The translations under genes were made by a program, and so were the position numbers. Of a DNA stretch of 6,714 nucleotides, positions 1 through 5,768 are shown piece by piece. The DNA lies in assembly GCA_900550205.1 (NCBI GenBank), contig URRJ01000100.1, forward strand, positions 1 through 6,714, written 5' to 3'. Within the stretch, counting starts at the first letter, position 1, and the number at the start of each line of letters is the position of its first letter. The notes beneath the pieces were generated by a model. The model was given only the letters and a program-made list of their open reading frames with translations. It was not told the DNA's origin and did not search any database. The DNA is from an uncultured Collinsella sp. (GTDB taxonomy: Bacteria; Actinomycetota; Coriobacteriia; Coriobacteriales; Coriobacteriaceae).

Positions 1-4
1 CATC

Positions 5-124
5 GGAGGTCCCAGGGCTTACCTCCCAAATCGTCCTCGGACATGTCAGGACCCCGCCGTGCGCTTCGCGCGGCGGGGTCCTTCCGTCCTGCGGAAAGAT
101 TTGGGAGGTAAGCCCTGGGCCTCC
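5..124. repeat. Long inverted repeat flanking a terminator hairpin
   Basis: Positions 11-32 are the exact reverse complement of 98-119 (22 of 22). The match extends outward (5-9 with 120-124) if T10 is bulged, giving a 27-bp stem. The 65-nt interior contains the GC-rich hairpin at 49-81. The left arm is itself dyad-symmetric: GGAGGT at 5-10 and ACCTCC at 21-26, 10 nt apart. The right arm lacks one base of this symmetry, and its outer end can instead pair in a 7-bp hairpin, GGCCTCC (118-124) with GGAGGCC (137-143). The structure is seen directly. Its role is unknown; it could be a cruciform-forming element, the end of a mobile element, or a snap-back duplication. Confidence 0.8.
49..81 (+). 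terminator. GC-rich terminator-like hairpin
   Basis: GGACCCCGCCG (49-59) pairs perfectly with CGGCGGGGTCC (71-81), and the stem continues inward with about three more pairs around a CTT loop. The T tract after it is short (CTTCC), so termination on the plus strand is plausible but not textbook. It would serve a gene lying left of the window. Confidence 0.55.
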
Positions 125-184
125 TGCGGCAACTGGGGAGGCCGAGGTTATTCGTCTTCTTGCTGCGGGTGCCTAGGGTAGGAT

Positions 185-384
185 GCGGCGTGCATTTTTG
201 GGAGTTTTCAGCAGCCGAGGATGCCTGCATACTGGATTTTGGACGAAAGGCAGGCACTATGGGCCGCATCCTGTGGAAAATGAGCGGCTCTTGAGGCGCT
301 GGGGACTCTTAATCAGGGCTTTCAGCGCAGTTTTGCGCGCCCGCGGGCTCCGGGATGCTGAATACTCCGGAATTTGTACGCCGC
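185..384. repeat. 200-bp element with degenerate inverted ends
   Basis: Positions 185-214 align without gaps to the reverse complement of 384-355, with 23 of 30 identical; the shared blocks include GCGGCGT and the GGAGT-TTCAGCA region. Inside lies a nested fold: AGGATGCGGC (180-189) with GCCGCATCCT (263-272), enclosing TGCCTGC (222-228) with GCAGGCA (250-256). No convincing gene is present in 1-507, and the short open frames here lack ribosome binding sites. The pattern suits an old, decayed inverted-repeat element or a structured intergenic repeat. Family assignment is not possible from sequence alone. Confidence 0.5.
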
Positions 385-411
385 CCCCAGGGGTACCTGT
401 GGACAAATAGC

Positions 412-448
412 AATCGCCCCGCCGAAATATGCATTCGGCGGGGCGGTT
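412..448 (-). terminator. Terminator of the ABC operon (possibly bidirectional)
   Basis: CGCCCCGCCGAA (415-426) pairs perfectly with TTCGGCGGGGCG (434-445) around a 7-nt loop, with A/T pairs added outside. It lies about 60 nt past the permease stop on the minus strand. On that strand the stem is followed by ATTGCTATTT, a moderately T-rich tail, and the stem could also stop plus-strand transcription. Confidence 0.75.
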
Positions 449-507
449 TATGCAATAAAGCGACTGTGGCACGTCGCAGCTCGCTACAACTCGAATCCGA
501 GAACAGG

Positions 508-3273
508 TTACTCGGCGCTCTTGAGGGCGCCGACCATGTCGATCTTGTTGAGCGTTCGGTTGGTGACGAGGTTGACGATAAACGTAAAGACAAAGGAAAG
601 CACTACGGCGAGCACATAACTCAGCGGCTCGACCTCAACGTCAAAGTAGAGCGACGGCATCTGCAGAATGTACGTAAAGCTCTCGGCCAGCAGGCTACCC
701 AGCGGCACGCCCAGCGCGGCGCCAATCGCCGTGAGGATCAACGTCTCCTTGTTGACGTAGTGGTGCACCTCGCCACGGCGGAAGCCCAGCACCTTGATGG
801 TCGCCAGCTCGCGCTCGCGCTCGGAGATGTTGGTGTTGGACAGCGTAAACACAACCACAAACGACAGGCACGCCGCCATAAAGGTCACAAGTACTACGAC
901 GGAATTGATGATAGTGAAGTTCGCCTCATAATTTTCCCAATGCTCGGCCGTGCTCGAGATGGTGAGCCAACCGTCGCTCTTAAGCTTCTTGCTAAACGCA
1001 ATCTGGTCAGAAGATGAGCCCTTAAGCAGCGCAAAGATGCCGTTAAGACGCGCGCTTCGGTCGAACGCGCGCTCATAGGTGCTCTGCGTCATATAGAGCG
1101 TGTTGCCCAGATAGTTGAGCGAAATGTCGCTAACCTTGACCTTGGCGACGTTGAGCGACGAATCCTGGACGTGTGCTGTCTCGCCCGGCTGAATCCCCAG
1201 CACCAGTTGCGAGCTCTTGCTCAAGTACACGTCCCCGTCACGCAAGGCGAGCGGTTCTTTGGACTCATCCTCCAGGCGCACGTAGTCACCCAAGTCACCC
1301 GTGCGGTCGTCGGGAATCACAATGAGCTGTACGGTCTCGCTCTTGCCGCCAAACGTAAAAGTGACGTTGTCGGTCATGATCGGCAGCGTCGAAGTCACGG
1401 TCACGTCGGAATCCTTGGCCGCGCTTCGCTCGTCGAGCGCCGCGCACGTCTGCGTAAAGTCATCGGGATTGGCAACCGCCAGCAGGTCATAGCGCGTGAT
1501 ATGCCCGTACTGTTTGGGCGAAAGCGCCACCGACGTATCGCGGATGCCCATGCCGCAGATCACGAGCGCCGTGCAGCCGGCGATACCGAAGATGGTCATA
1601 AGGGCACGCTTTTTGTAGCGGAACAGGTTACGCGCTGCCACCTTGTTCAAAAAGCCCATGCGGTGCCAGATAAAGCCGATGCGTTCAAGCAAGATGCGCG
1701 AGCCGGCACGCGGCGCCTTGGGGCGCATGAGCGAAGCCGGCGTCTCGGCCATCTCGTGGCGGCAGGCGATAATCGTGGCGCCCACCACGCCCACGGCAAA
1801 CAGCGCAACCGACACGAGCGACGACACGATGTCGTACGAAAGCAGCATCTGGGGCAGAGAGTACATGTCATCGAACACCGTAAACAGGAACAGCGGCAGC
1901 CCCACAAAGCCGATGATGTTGCCGAGCACGCCGCCGATCAGACAAGCCCACAGCGCATAGTCCACGTATTTGGACAGGATACGTCCGCGCGAATAGCCGA
2001 GCGCCTTGTACAGGCCAATGAGCGTGCGCTCCTCCTCGACCATACGTGTGGCGGTGGTAAGGCTGATGAGCACGGCGACGATAAAGAAGATGAACGGGAA
2101 CACCGTGGCGATGGCCTCAATTGACGAGCTATCGCTCTCCACGCTTGAGTAGCTTGCGATATTGCCGCGGTCCTGGATGTACCAGGTGCATTCGCCCAGA
2201 TCGGAAAGCTCGGCGCGGGCATCGGCAAACTGTTGGTCGGCGGCGGCGCGACGCTGGTCCAACTCGGCCTGCGCCTGCGCGCGTTCCTCGCTGCCCTCGG
2301 CCATGCGGTCGATGCTGTCCTGCTCGATCCCAAAGAGCAGGCCGGCCTGGCGCTCGGCCGCATCCAAGCTTGCCGGCGTGTCGACCGTCAGCTCCTGAGC
2401 GCGCGCATTCTCACGCTCCTCGCGGATCTTCTCGATATTGCCCTTGACCTCATTGATCTTTGCCGCGTAGGCATCCGAATAGGAATTGAGGCTTTTGGCT
2501 CCCTCGACGATCACGTGGACCGCGGAGTAGGAAGAAGATGTCGCAGCGTCCTCGCTCACGTAGAACTTATAGTCCGCAGTCGAAGCAGCGCGAAAGGCGT
2601 TGACTGTCGAGTCGGAGCTCACGTCGGTAGGATCGAGGACCTCGGCCGTAATGGTGTAATCGCCCACGGCAAACTGATCCTTGGCGCTTTGGTTCGACGA
2701 GCTCGCATCGTTGGCGGCAAAGCTCACCGTATCGCCGATTTTCTTGCCCGAAGCCTTCAGGAACTTCGAAGTCACCGCGACCTCGCCGGCGCTCTCGGGC
2801 AAATCGCCGCTCACCAGCACCGGTTGATCGATATTCTCTTTGGAAAGGCTCTGCACGACTACGCGCTCGCGCGTGGTACCAACGGCGGTATAGGCAGTCT
2901 CGGTATAGATGCCCTCGGCCGTCTCGACGCCATCGACCTCTTGGATCGCAGCAAGATCGTCGCGCGTAAGACCATAGGTCGACTGCACGTTGATGTCATA
3001 AACATTCTGCTGGTCAAAGTAAGCGTCGACCGAATCGCACAGATCCTCGCAACCCGCCTTAAGACCGCACATCACACTCACGCCGAGCGCGGTGATGACC
3101 ACGATGGACAAGAAGCGCTTAAGACTGCCTCGGATTGTGCGGTAGATGCCACGGCGAAACACCGCCGGCACCATATCGTTTGAGCTTTGAGCAGTGCGGT
3201 AGGTCGCGAACTCCCAGTCGCGGTCTGCGTGCTCCGTATCGTGGTTTTGGCTGTTTTGGCGGTCCTGATCCAT
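508..3273 (-). CDS. ABC transporter permease, FtsX/MacB type, with coiled-coil extracytoplasmic domain
   Basis: This is the membrane subunit partnered with the ATPase encoded just upstream. It has 921 residues from ATG 3273; a GTG at 3285, overlapping the ATPase stop, would add four. Numbering below uses the GTG start. Residues 1-45 are hydrophilic. Membrane segments lie near 57-75, 393-412, 440-465, 485-507, 561-580, 792-815, 846-868 and 886-906, giving two FtsX-type units (TM1 + 2-4 and TM5 + 6-8). Extracytoplasmic domains are about 76-392 and 581-791. Residues 272-362 of the first are Glu/Arg/Ala-rich and look like a coiled-coil hairpin. The cytoplasmic segments EERTLIGLYKALGYSRGR (418-435) and ERELATIKVLGFRRGE (824-839) are the paired coupling motifs of this family. 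Such proteins move lipids, lipoproteins, peptides or drugs by mechanotransmission, or signal across the membrane; the substrate here cannot be read from the sequence. The ATG is 5 nt after the ATPase stop, behind a weak GAGTGG ribosome binding site. Confidence 0.93.
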   Translation of the reverse strand: MDQDRQNSQNHDTEHADRDWEFATYRTAQSSNDMVPAVFRRGIYRTIRGSLKRFLSIVVITALGVSVMCGLKAGCEDLCDSVDAYFDQQNVYDINVQSTYGLTRDDLAAIQEVDGVETAEGIYTETAYTAVGTTRERVVVQSLSKENIDQPVLVSGDLPESAGEVAVTSKFLKASGKKIGDTVSFAANDASSSNQSAKDQFAVGDYTITAEVLDPTDVSSDSTVNAFRAASTADYKFYVSEDAATSSSYSAVHVIVEGAKSLNSYSDAYAAKINEVKGNIEKIREERENARAQELTVDTPASLDAAERQAGLLFGIEQDSIDRMAEGSEERAQAQAELDQRRAAADQQFADARAELSDLGECTWYIQDRGNIASYSSVESDSSSIEAIATVFPFIFFIVAVLISLTTATRMVEEERTLIGLYKALGYSRGRILSKYVDYALWACLIGGVLGNIIGFVGLPLFLFTVFDDMYSLPQMLLSYDIVSSLVSVALFAVGVVGATIIACRHEMAETPASLMRPKAPRAGSRILLERIGFIWHRMGFLNKVAARNLFRYKKRALMTIFGIAGCTALVICGMGIRDTSVALSPKQYGHITRYDLLAVANPDDFTQTCAALDERSAAKDSDVTVTSTLPIMTDNVTFTFGGKSETVQLIVIPDDRTGDLGDYVRLEDESKEPLALRDGDVYLSKSSQLVLGIQPGETAHVQDSSLNVAKVKVSDISLNYLGNTLYMTQSTYERAFDRSARLNGIFALLKGSSSDQIAFSKKLKSDGWLTISSTAEHWENYEANFTIINSVVVLVTFMAACLSFVVVFTLSNTNISERERELATIKVLGFRRGEVHHYVNKETLILTAIGAALGVPLGSLLAESFTYILQMPSLYFDVEVEPLSYVLAVVLSFVFTFIVNLVTNRTLNKIDMVGALKSAE

Positions 3274-3278
3274 GGGCG

Positions 3279-3980
3279 CTACCACTCGATCGTCTCGATA
3301 GGCACGGGATTTTGCTGGACCGTCTCGCTCTCCACGCGGCCGCTCTTAAAGCGGATCAGGCGATCGGCCATGGGCGCCAGCGCGGAGTTGTGCGTGATGA
3401 TGATGACCGTAATGCCCTGCTTGCGGCAGGTATCCTGCAGCAGCTGCAAAATCTGCTTGCCGGTTTTATAGTCGAGCGCGCCCGTGGGTTCGTCGCACAG
3501 AAGCAGCTTGGGGTTCTTTGCCAGTGCGCGGGCAATGGACACGCGCTGCTGCTCGCCGCCCGAAAGCTGCGCGGGGAAGTTGGCGAGGCGCTCGCCCAGG
3601 CCAACCTGACGAAGCGTTTGCTCGGCATCGAGCGAATCGGGGCAAATCTGTGCCGCGAGCTCGACGTTTTCGAGCGCCGTCAGGTTGGGGACCAGATTGT
3701 AGAACTGGAAGACAAAGCCGACGTCGGCACGGCGGTATTCCACGAGCTGCGCCTCGTTGGCGGAGCTCACGTCGCGCCCGTCCACCGTTACGGTGCCGGA
3801 GGTTACCGTGTCCATACCGCCCAGGATGTTGAGCGCCGTGGTCTTGCCGGCACCCGAGGCGCCCAGGATAATGGCGAGCTCACCGCGTTCAACGGTAAAG
3901 CTCGCGCCGTCGAGCGCGTGAATGCGGGCATCGCCCTCGCCGTACGCCTTGATGACGTCTTTAAATTCGATATAAGCCAT
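3279..3980 (-). CDS. ABC transporter ATP-binding protein, MacB/LolD type
   Basis: This is a 233-residue cytoplasmic nucleotide-binding subunit with all motifs intact: Walker A GASGAGKTT (40-48), Q-loop glutamine at 92 in FQFYNL, signature LSGGEQQ (139-145), Walker B LLLCDEP (159-165), D-loop GALD (167-170) and switch histidine 197. The short length, FQFYNL and LDGASF features match the MacB/LolD/BceA subgroup that pairs with FtsX-type permeases, and the permease follows 5 nt downstream. It hydrolyses ATP to drive the permease. The tail after about 215 is short and ends in GluTrp. ATG 3980 has only a weak site upstream (GGGA, 8 nt before it). No strong promoter is obvious; the closest candidates in 3990-4040 are poor matches. 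Confidence 0.95.
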   Translation of the reverse strand: MAYIEFKDVIKAYGEGDARIHALDGASFTVERGELAIILGASGAGKTTALNILGGMDTVTSGTVTVDGRDVSSANEAQLVEYRRADVGFVFQFYNLVPNLTALENVELAAQICPDSLDAEQTLRQVGLGERLANFPAQLSGGEQQRVSIARALAKNPKLLLCDEPTGALDYKTGKQILQLLQDTCRKQGITVIIITHNSALAPMADRLIRFKSGRVESETVQQNPVPIETIEW

Positions 3981-4034
3981 CGATTAATTCCCATCTGGTC
4001 GGATAACTCTTTAGTATTACCCATTTCGCACCGA

Positions 4035-4076
4035 CCAAAAAGGGACAGGTTTATTTTGGCAGGTTTTATATGGGGG
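4035..4076. repeat. Short intergenic repeat with CAGGTTT direct repeats
   Basis: CCAAAA (4035-4040) and TTTTGG (4054-4059) form an inverted pair around AGGGACAGGTTTA. The segment CAGGTTTATTTT is followed at once by a near copy, CAGGTTTTATAT. From memory, AAAGGGACAGGTTTATTTTG-like strings recur between genes in Collinsella and resemble sequences linked to REP-type transposases elsewhere. That link is recollection, not something this window can prove. Confidence 0.35.
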
Positions 4077-4180
4077 AATGGCAGCCATAGATGAGGTGCC
4101 GGGAAGGCAGAGAAATCATCGACGGGGTCAGGCCGACCGCCAAACACAACGCGCGCATCTCAATCTGTCAGCCAAATCAT

Positions 4181-4210
4181 TCGAACGTCCGTTCGCTTCT
4201 ATGATATGAT
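4181..4210 (+). promoter_or_regulatory. LexA/SOS-type operator over the promoter of the GyrI-like gene
   Basis: TCGAAC-GTCC-GTTCGC at 4181-4196 contains the perfect palindrome CGAAC-N4-GTTCG. This matches the LexA boxes of Gram-positive bacteria: the Bacillus consensus CGAACRNRYGTTYC in all but two positions, and the mycobacterial TCGAACNNNNGTTCGA in all but the last base. Two overlapping -10 candidates, TATGAT, lie at 4200-4205 and 4205-4210. No good separate -35 is visible, and the palindrome sits where the -35 and spacer would be, so bound repressor should block polymerase. The site is 56 nt before the start codon, which has GAGAGG 8 nt upstream. Confidence 0.65.
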
Positions 4211-4251
4211 TCCGCTATCTAAGCAGGCCAATACGCAGAGAGGCGGCCAAC

Positions 4252-4890
4252 ATGGCGTTCGACTTTAAGAAGGAATGCAAGGAGCTCTACAAACCTGCAA
4301 GCAAGCCGAGTATCGTAACTGTCCCGCCTATGAGCTACGTTGCCGTTCGCGGAAAGGGCGACCCAAATACCGAAGGTGGCGAGTATCAAAACGCCTTGCC
4401 GCTACTTTACGGCATCGCCTATACCGTCAAGATGTCGAAGAAAGGCTCAAGGAGTATCGAGGGCTATTTCGACTTTGTGGTACCGCCGCTCGAGGGTTTC
4501 TGGTGGCAAGAGTCCCCGAGCGGCGACATCGACTATGTACGCAAGGACGATTTCAACTTTATCTCGTGCATCCGCCTGCCCGATTTCGTCACCCGAGATG
4601 ACTTTGACTGGGCGGTCGCGGAAGCCACGACCAAAAAGAAACTGGACTTTTCCGCCGTCGAACTGCTTAAAGTTGACGAGGGCCTCTGCGTTCAATGCAT
4701 GCACACTGGGCCCTACGACAACGAGCCGGCAACCGTAGACGCCATGCATGAATATGCGGCCGAGCAGGGCTATGTCCCCGACTTCTCAGGCACCCGTTTA
4801 CATCACGAAATCTATCTCTCCGATCCACGCAAATGTGCACCGGAGAAACTTAAGACTGTGGTTCGTCATCCCATCAAGCGCGCTGAATAG
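4252..4890 (+). CDS. GyrI-like small-molecule-binding domain protein
   Basis: This is a 212-residue soluble protein with no signal peptide or membrane segment. It has the two-part fold of the GyrI-like (SbmC/AraC effector-binding) superfamily. Residues about 20-128 carry the motif PMSYVAVRGKGDPN (26-39), the repeat-linking Gly/Tyr block YGIAYTVK (53-60) and GFWWQE (82-87). Residues about 130-206 carry HTGPYD (151-156) and the terminal EIYLSDP (186-192). It lacks a DNA-binding domain, so it is the stand-alone type and not a transcription factor. Family knowledge: E. coli GyrI/SbmC protects gyrase from toxins and is SOS-induced, and some stand-alone GyrI-like proteins hydrolyse cyclopropane-bearing DNA alkylators. 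The LexA-type box upstream fits such a protective role; the actual ligand is inferred only. It is transcribed divergently from the ABC operon. Start ATG 4252 has GAGAGG 8 nt upstream. Confidence 0.9.
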   Translation: MAFDFKKECKELYKPASKPSIVTVPPMSYVAVRGKGDPNTEGGEYQNALPLLYGIAYTVKMSKKGSRSIEGYFDFVVPPLEGFWWQESPSGDIDYVRKDDFNFISCIRLPDFVTRDDFDWAVAEATTKKKLDFSAVELLKVDEGLCVQCMHTGPYDNEPATVDAMHEYAAEQGYVPDFSGTRLHHEIYLSDPRKCAPEKLKTVVRHPIKRAE

Positions 4891-4903
4891 CGTGGGGAGC
4901 GCC

Positions 4904-4942
4904 GCCCTGAATATCAGGCTCAGGCTAGCCGGTCGGCAGCCT
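4904..4942 (+). terminator. Paired hairpins after the GyrI-like gene
   Basis: CCTGA (4906-4910) pairs with TCAGG (4914-4918) across a 3-nt loop. Four bases later AGGCT-A-GCC (4922-4930) pairs with GGCAGCCT (4935-4942) around GGTC, with one bulged A. They begin 15 nt past the stop codon, so they probably end or protect the mRNA. No T tract follows, so intrinsic termination is uncertain. They could instead be the 5' part of a larger structured RNA that continues to 5045. Confidence 0.4.
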
Positions 4943-4967
4943 CAAGGACATTCAGCGGCTTCCTTGA
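4942..4967. promoter_or_regulatory. Inverted repeat overlapping the abi promoter -35
   Basis: TCAAGGA (4942-4948) and TCCTTGA (4961-4967) are perfect inverted 7-mers 12 nt apart. The right half contains the first four bases of the predicted -35 box at 4964-4969. It could be a repressor operator or a third hairpin in a structured RNA. There is no T tract after it, so it is not a standard terminator. Confidence 0.4.
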
Positions 4968-4990
4968 CGCGATTCGTCTCATCCTATAAG
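4964..4990 (+). promoter_or_regulatory. Promoter of the abi leader RNA
   Basis: TTGACG (4964-4969) and TATAAG (4985-4990) each match the sigma-70-type consensus in five of six positions. The spacer is 15 bp, slightly short. Transcription would start near 4997, just before the leader hairpin. Confidence 0.5.
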
Positions 4991-4996
4991 TTTGTT

Positions 4997-5045
4997 TTGC
5001 TAAAGCTGGAAAGCCTCTCAACGATGCGCAACTCCAGCTCTTTTT
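4997..5045 (+). ncRNA. Short terminated leader RNA upstream of the Abi_2 gene
   Basis: AGCTGGA (5004-5010) pairs with TCCAGCT (5033-5039). It is preceded by AAA and followed by C and five T's (5041-5045), an intrinsic terminator 22 nt before the abi start codon. With the promoter at 4964-4990 this predicts an RNA of about 50 nt. Its 22-nt loop begins with AAGCCTCT (5011-5018), which is complementary to the abi ribosome binding region. Family knowledge: abiF genes are known to have a conserved structured RNA just upstream (the AbiF RNA motif), thought to control the HEPN-type protein. Position and form fit, but I cannot confirm that this is the same motif. Confidence 0.5.
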
Positions 5046-5059
5046 CTATCAAGAGGCTT
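5011..5059 (+). promoter_or_regulatory. Stem that would mask the abi ribosome binding site
   Basis: AAGCCTCT (5011-5018) is the exact reverse complement of AGAGGCTT (5052-5059). The second half contains most of AAGAGG (5051-5056), the abi ribosome binding site, 5 nt before ATG 5062. The first half lies in the loop of the terminator hairpin at 5004-5039, so the two pairings interleave. They could form a pseudoknot or alternate, or the terminated RNA could bind the mRNA in trans. Confidence 0.5.
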
Positions 5060-5061
5060 AA

Positions 5062-5673
5062 ATGAAATACCGGAAGTCGCGGATATCCATCAACGAACAA
5101 ATAGCACTATTGACAGAAAACAAGGGTCTTAAGTGCTCTGATCAAAGCGAACTCGAGCGAGCTTTGGTCGAAGTCGACCACTACAGACTGTCGGCCTACT
5201 GGTTTCCCTACAAAACCAAATGCAAGTCCGGGATTACCATCTTTCGCGAAGGCACAACATTCGAAACCATCATCTACACGTATGAATTTGACCGAGCCCT
5301 CCGGCGGTTAATGTTTGATGCGGTCGGCAGAATTGAGATCTACCTCAGAAGCAGAATTGCCTATCTTGCCTCTGAGGAACGCGGGCCTTTCTGTTACCCA
5401 GATGTCGCCATAACGAGGCTCAACTCGGCATGTCCATCGCGCTTTGCGCCGCGCTGGGCTACGCAGCCGTCTTTGGCAGCGCCACCAATACGCTGCTCGC
5501 GCCGATCCTTATTGGCTGCGAAGTCTTCGGCTTTGGCAACTTGCCGATGTTCTTTATTGTCTGCGTCGTGGCTTACCTGTTCAACATGGATAAGTCGATC
5601 TACGCCCTGCAGAAGCGGGCGTAGATGGATGTCCAAGCAAGTGGTCTCAACCGGAAACGGCGCCCCACTCTGA
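5062..5673 (+). pseudogene. Abi_2 family (AbiF/AbiD-like) abortive-infection gene, 3' part lost
   Basis: The frame starts at ATG 5062 behind AAGAGG and stays open for 203 codons. Only residues 1 to about 115 look like an Abi_2 protein: DHYRLSAYWFPY (39-50), GTTFETIIYTYEFDRALRRL (64-83), the IEIYLRSRIAYLA helix (91-103) and GPFCYPD (108-114). Full-length members have about 300 residues and carry the HEPN catalytic Arg-Asn...His motif in the missing C-terminal half. From about 5409 the DNA encodes a ClC channel tail in another frame, so residues 116-203 are a Ser/Arg/Cys-rich shadow. The product should therefore lack RNase activity. Abi_2 proteins act in phage defence or RNA toxin-antitoxin modules. 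The N-terminal part looks more AT-rich than its neighbours, which suits horizontal acquisition. Confidence 0.75.
5409..5624 (+). pseudogene. C-terminal remnant of a ClC-type chloride channel/antiporter gene
   Basis: In the frame ending at TAG 5622-5624, 71 codons read as the last membrane helices of a ClC protein. The segment ALCAALGYAAVFGSATNTLL with the following APILIGCEVFG matches the family's final selectivity-region helices, where small residues precede AVFG.(T)N.P(I/L)AP...E.FG. After it come the hydrophobic block MFFIVCVVAYLF and a short charged tail. ClC proteins have over 400 residues, so the 5' 80-85% is gone. An internal ATG at 5430 exists but has no ribosome binding site. The frame is open further upstream, where it overlaps the Abi_2 region, so the exact boundary cannot be fixed. 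Confidence 0.65.
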
Positions 5674-5683
5674 GGCTGTATTC

Positions 5684-5735
5684 CGGGACACGGTTTCCGC
5701 TTGGGCCTCCATTCGGAAAGCGCGTCCCGTTCTTT
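5684..5735 (+). terminator. Terminator after the ClC remnant
   Basis: CGGGAC (5684-5689) pairs with GTCCCG (5724-5729). An inner TTTCCG (5694-5699) pairs with CGGAAA (5714-5719), and two more G-C pairs lie between the two 6-bp blocks. The stem is followed by TTCTTT (5730-5735). It lies 60 nt past the ClC stop and 34 nt from the ogt stop on the other strand, where no T tract is present. Confidence 0.6.
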
Positions 5736-5768
5736 CACGGCGTCTTAGCTATGCAAAGTGCCCTGGCG

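Noticed and set aside
1..44. Possible minus-strand start (MSEDDLGGKPWDLR) running off the left edge
   Set aside because: Only 14 codons are visible and the GC hairpin at 49-81 lies just upstream without a good ribosome site; DLGGKPW is also encoded by the opposite arm of the inverted repeat. It remains possible but is not supportable.
183..410. 75-codon frame in the left gene-free region
   Set aside because: Lies across the degenerate inverted element, lacks a ribosome binding site and resembles no family.
355..3183. Long plus-strand open frames opposite the permease (355-1017, 1171-2124, 2233-3183)
   Set aside because: Arg/His-rich shadow translations of a GC-rich gene on the other strand; no family motifs and no ribosome binding sites.
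3135..4094. 319-codon plus-strand frame over the ATPase
   Set aside because: Antisense of an ABC ATPase whose motifs are all intact on the minus strand.
5430..5624. Independent 64-residue membrane protein
   Set aside because: Its sequence fits the C-terminal end of ClC channels, the frame is open further upstream, and ATG 5430 has no ribosome binding site, so a gene remnant is more likely.
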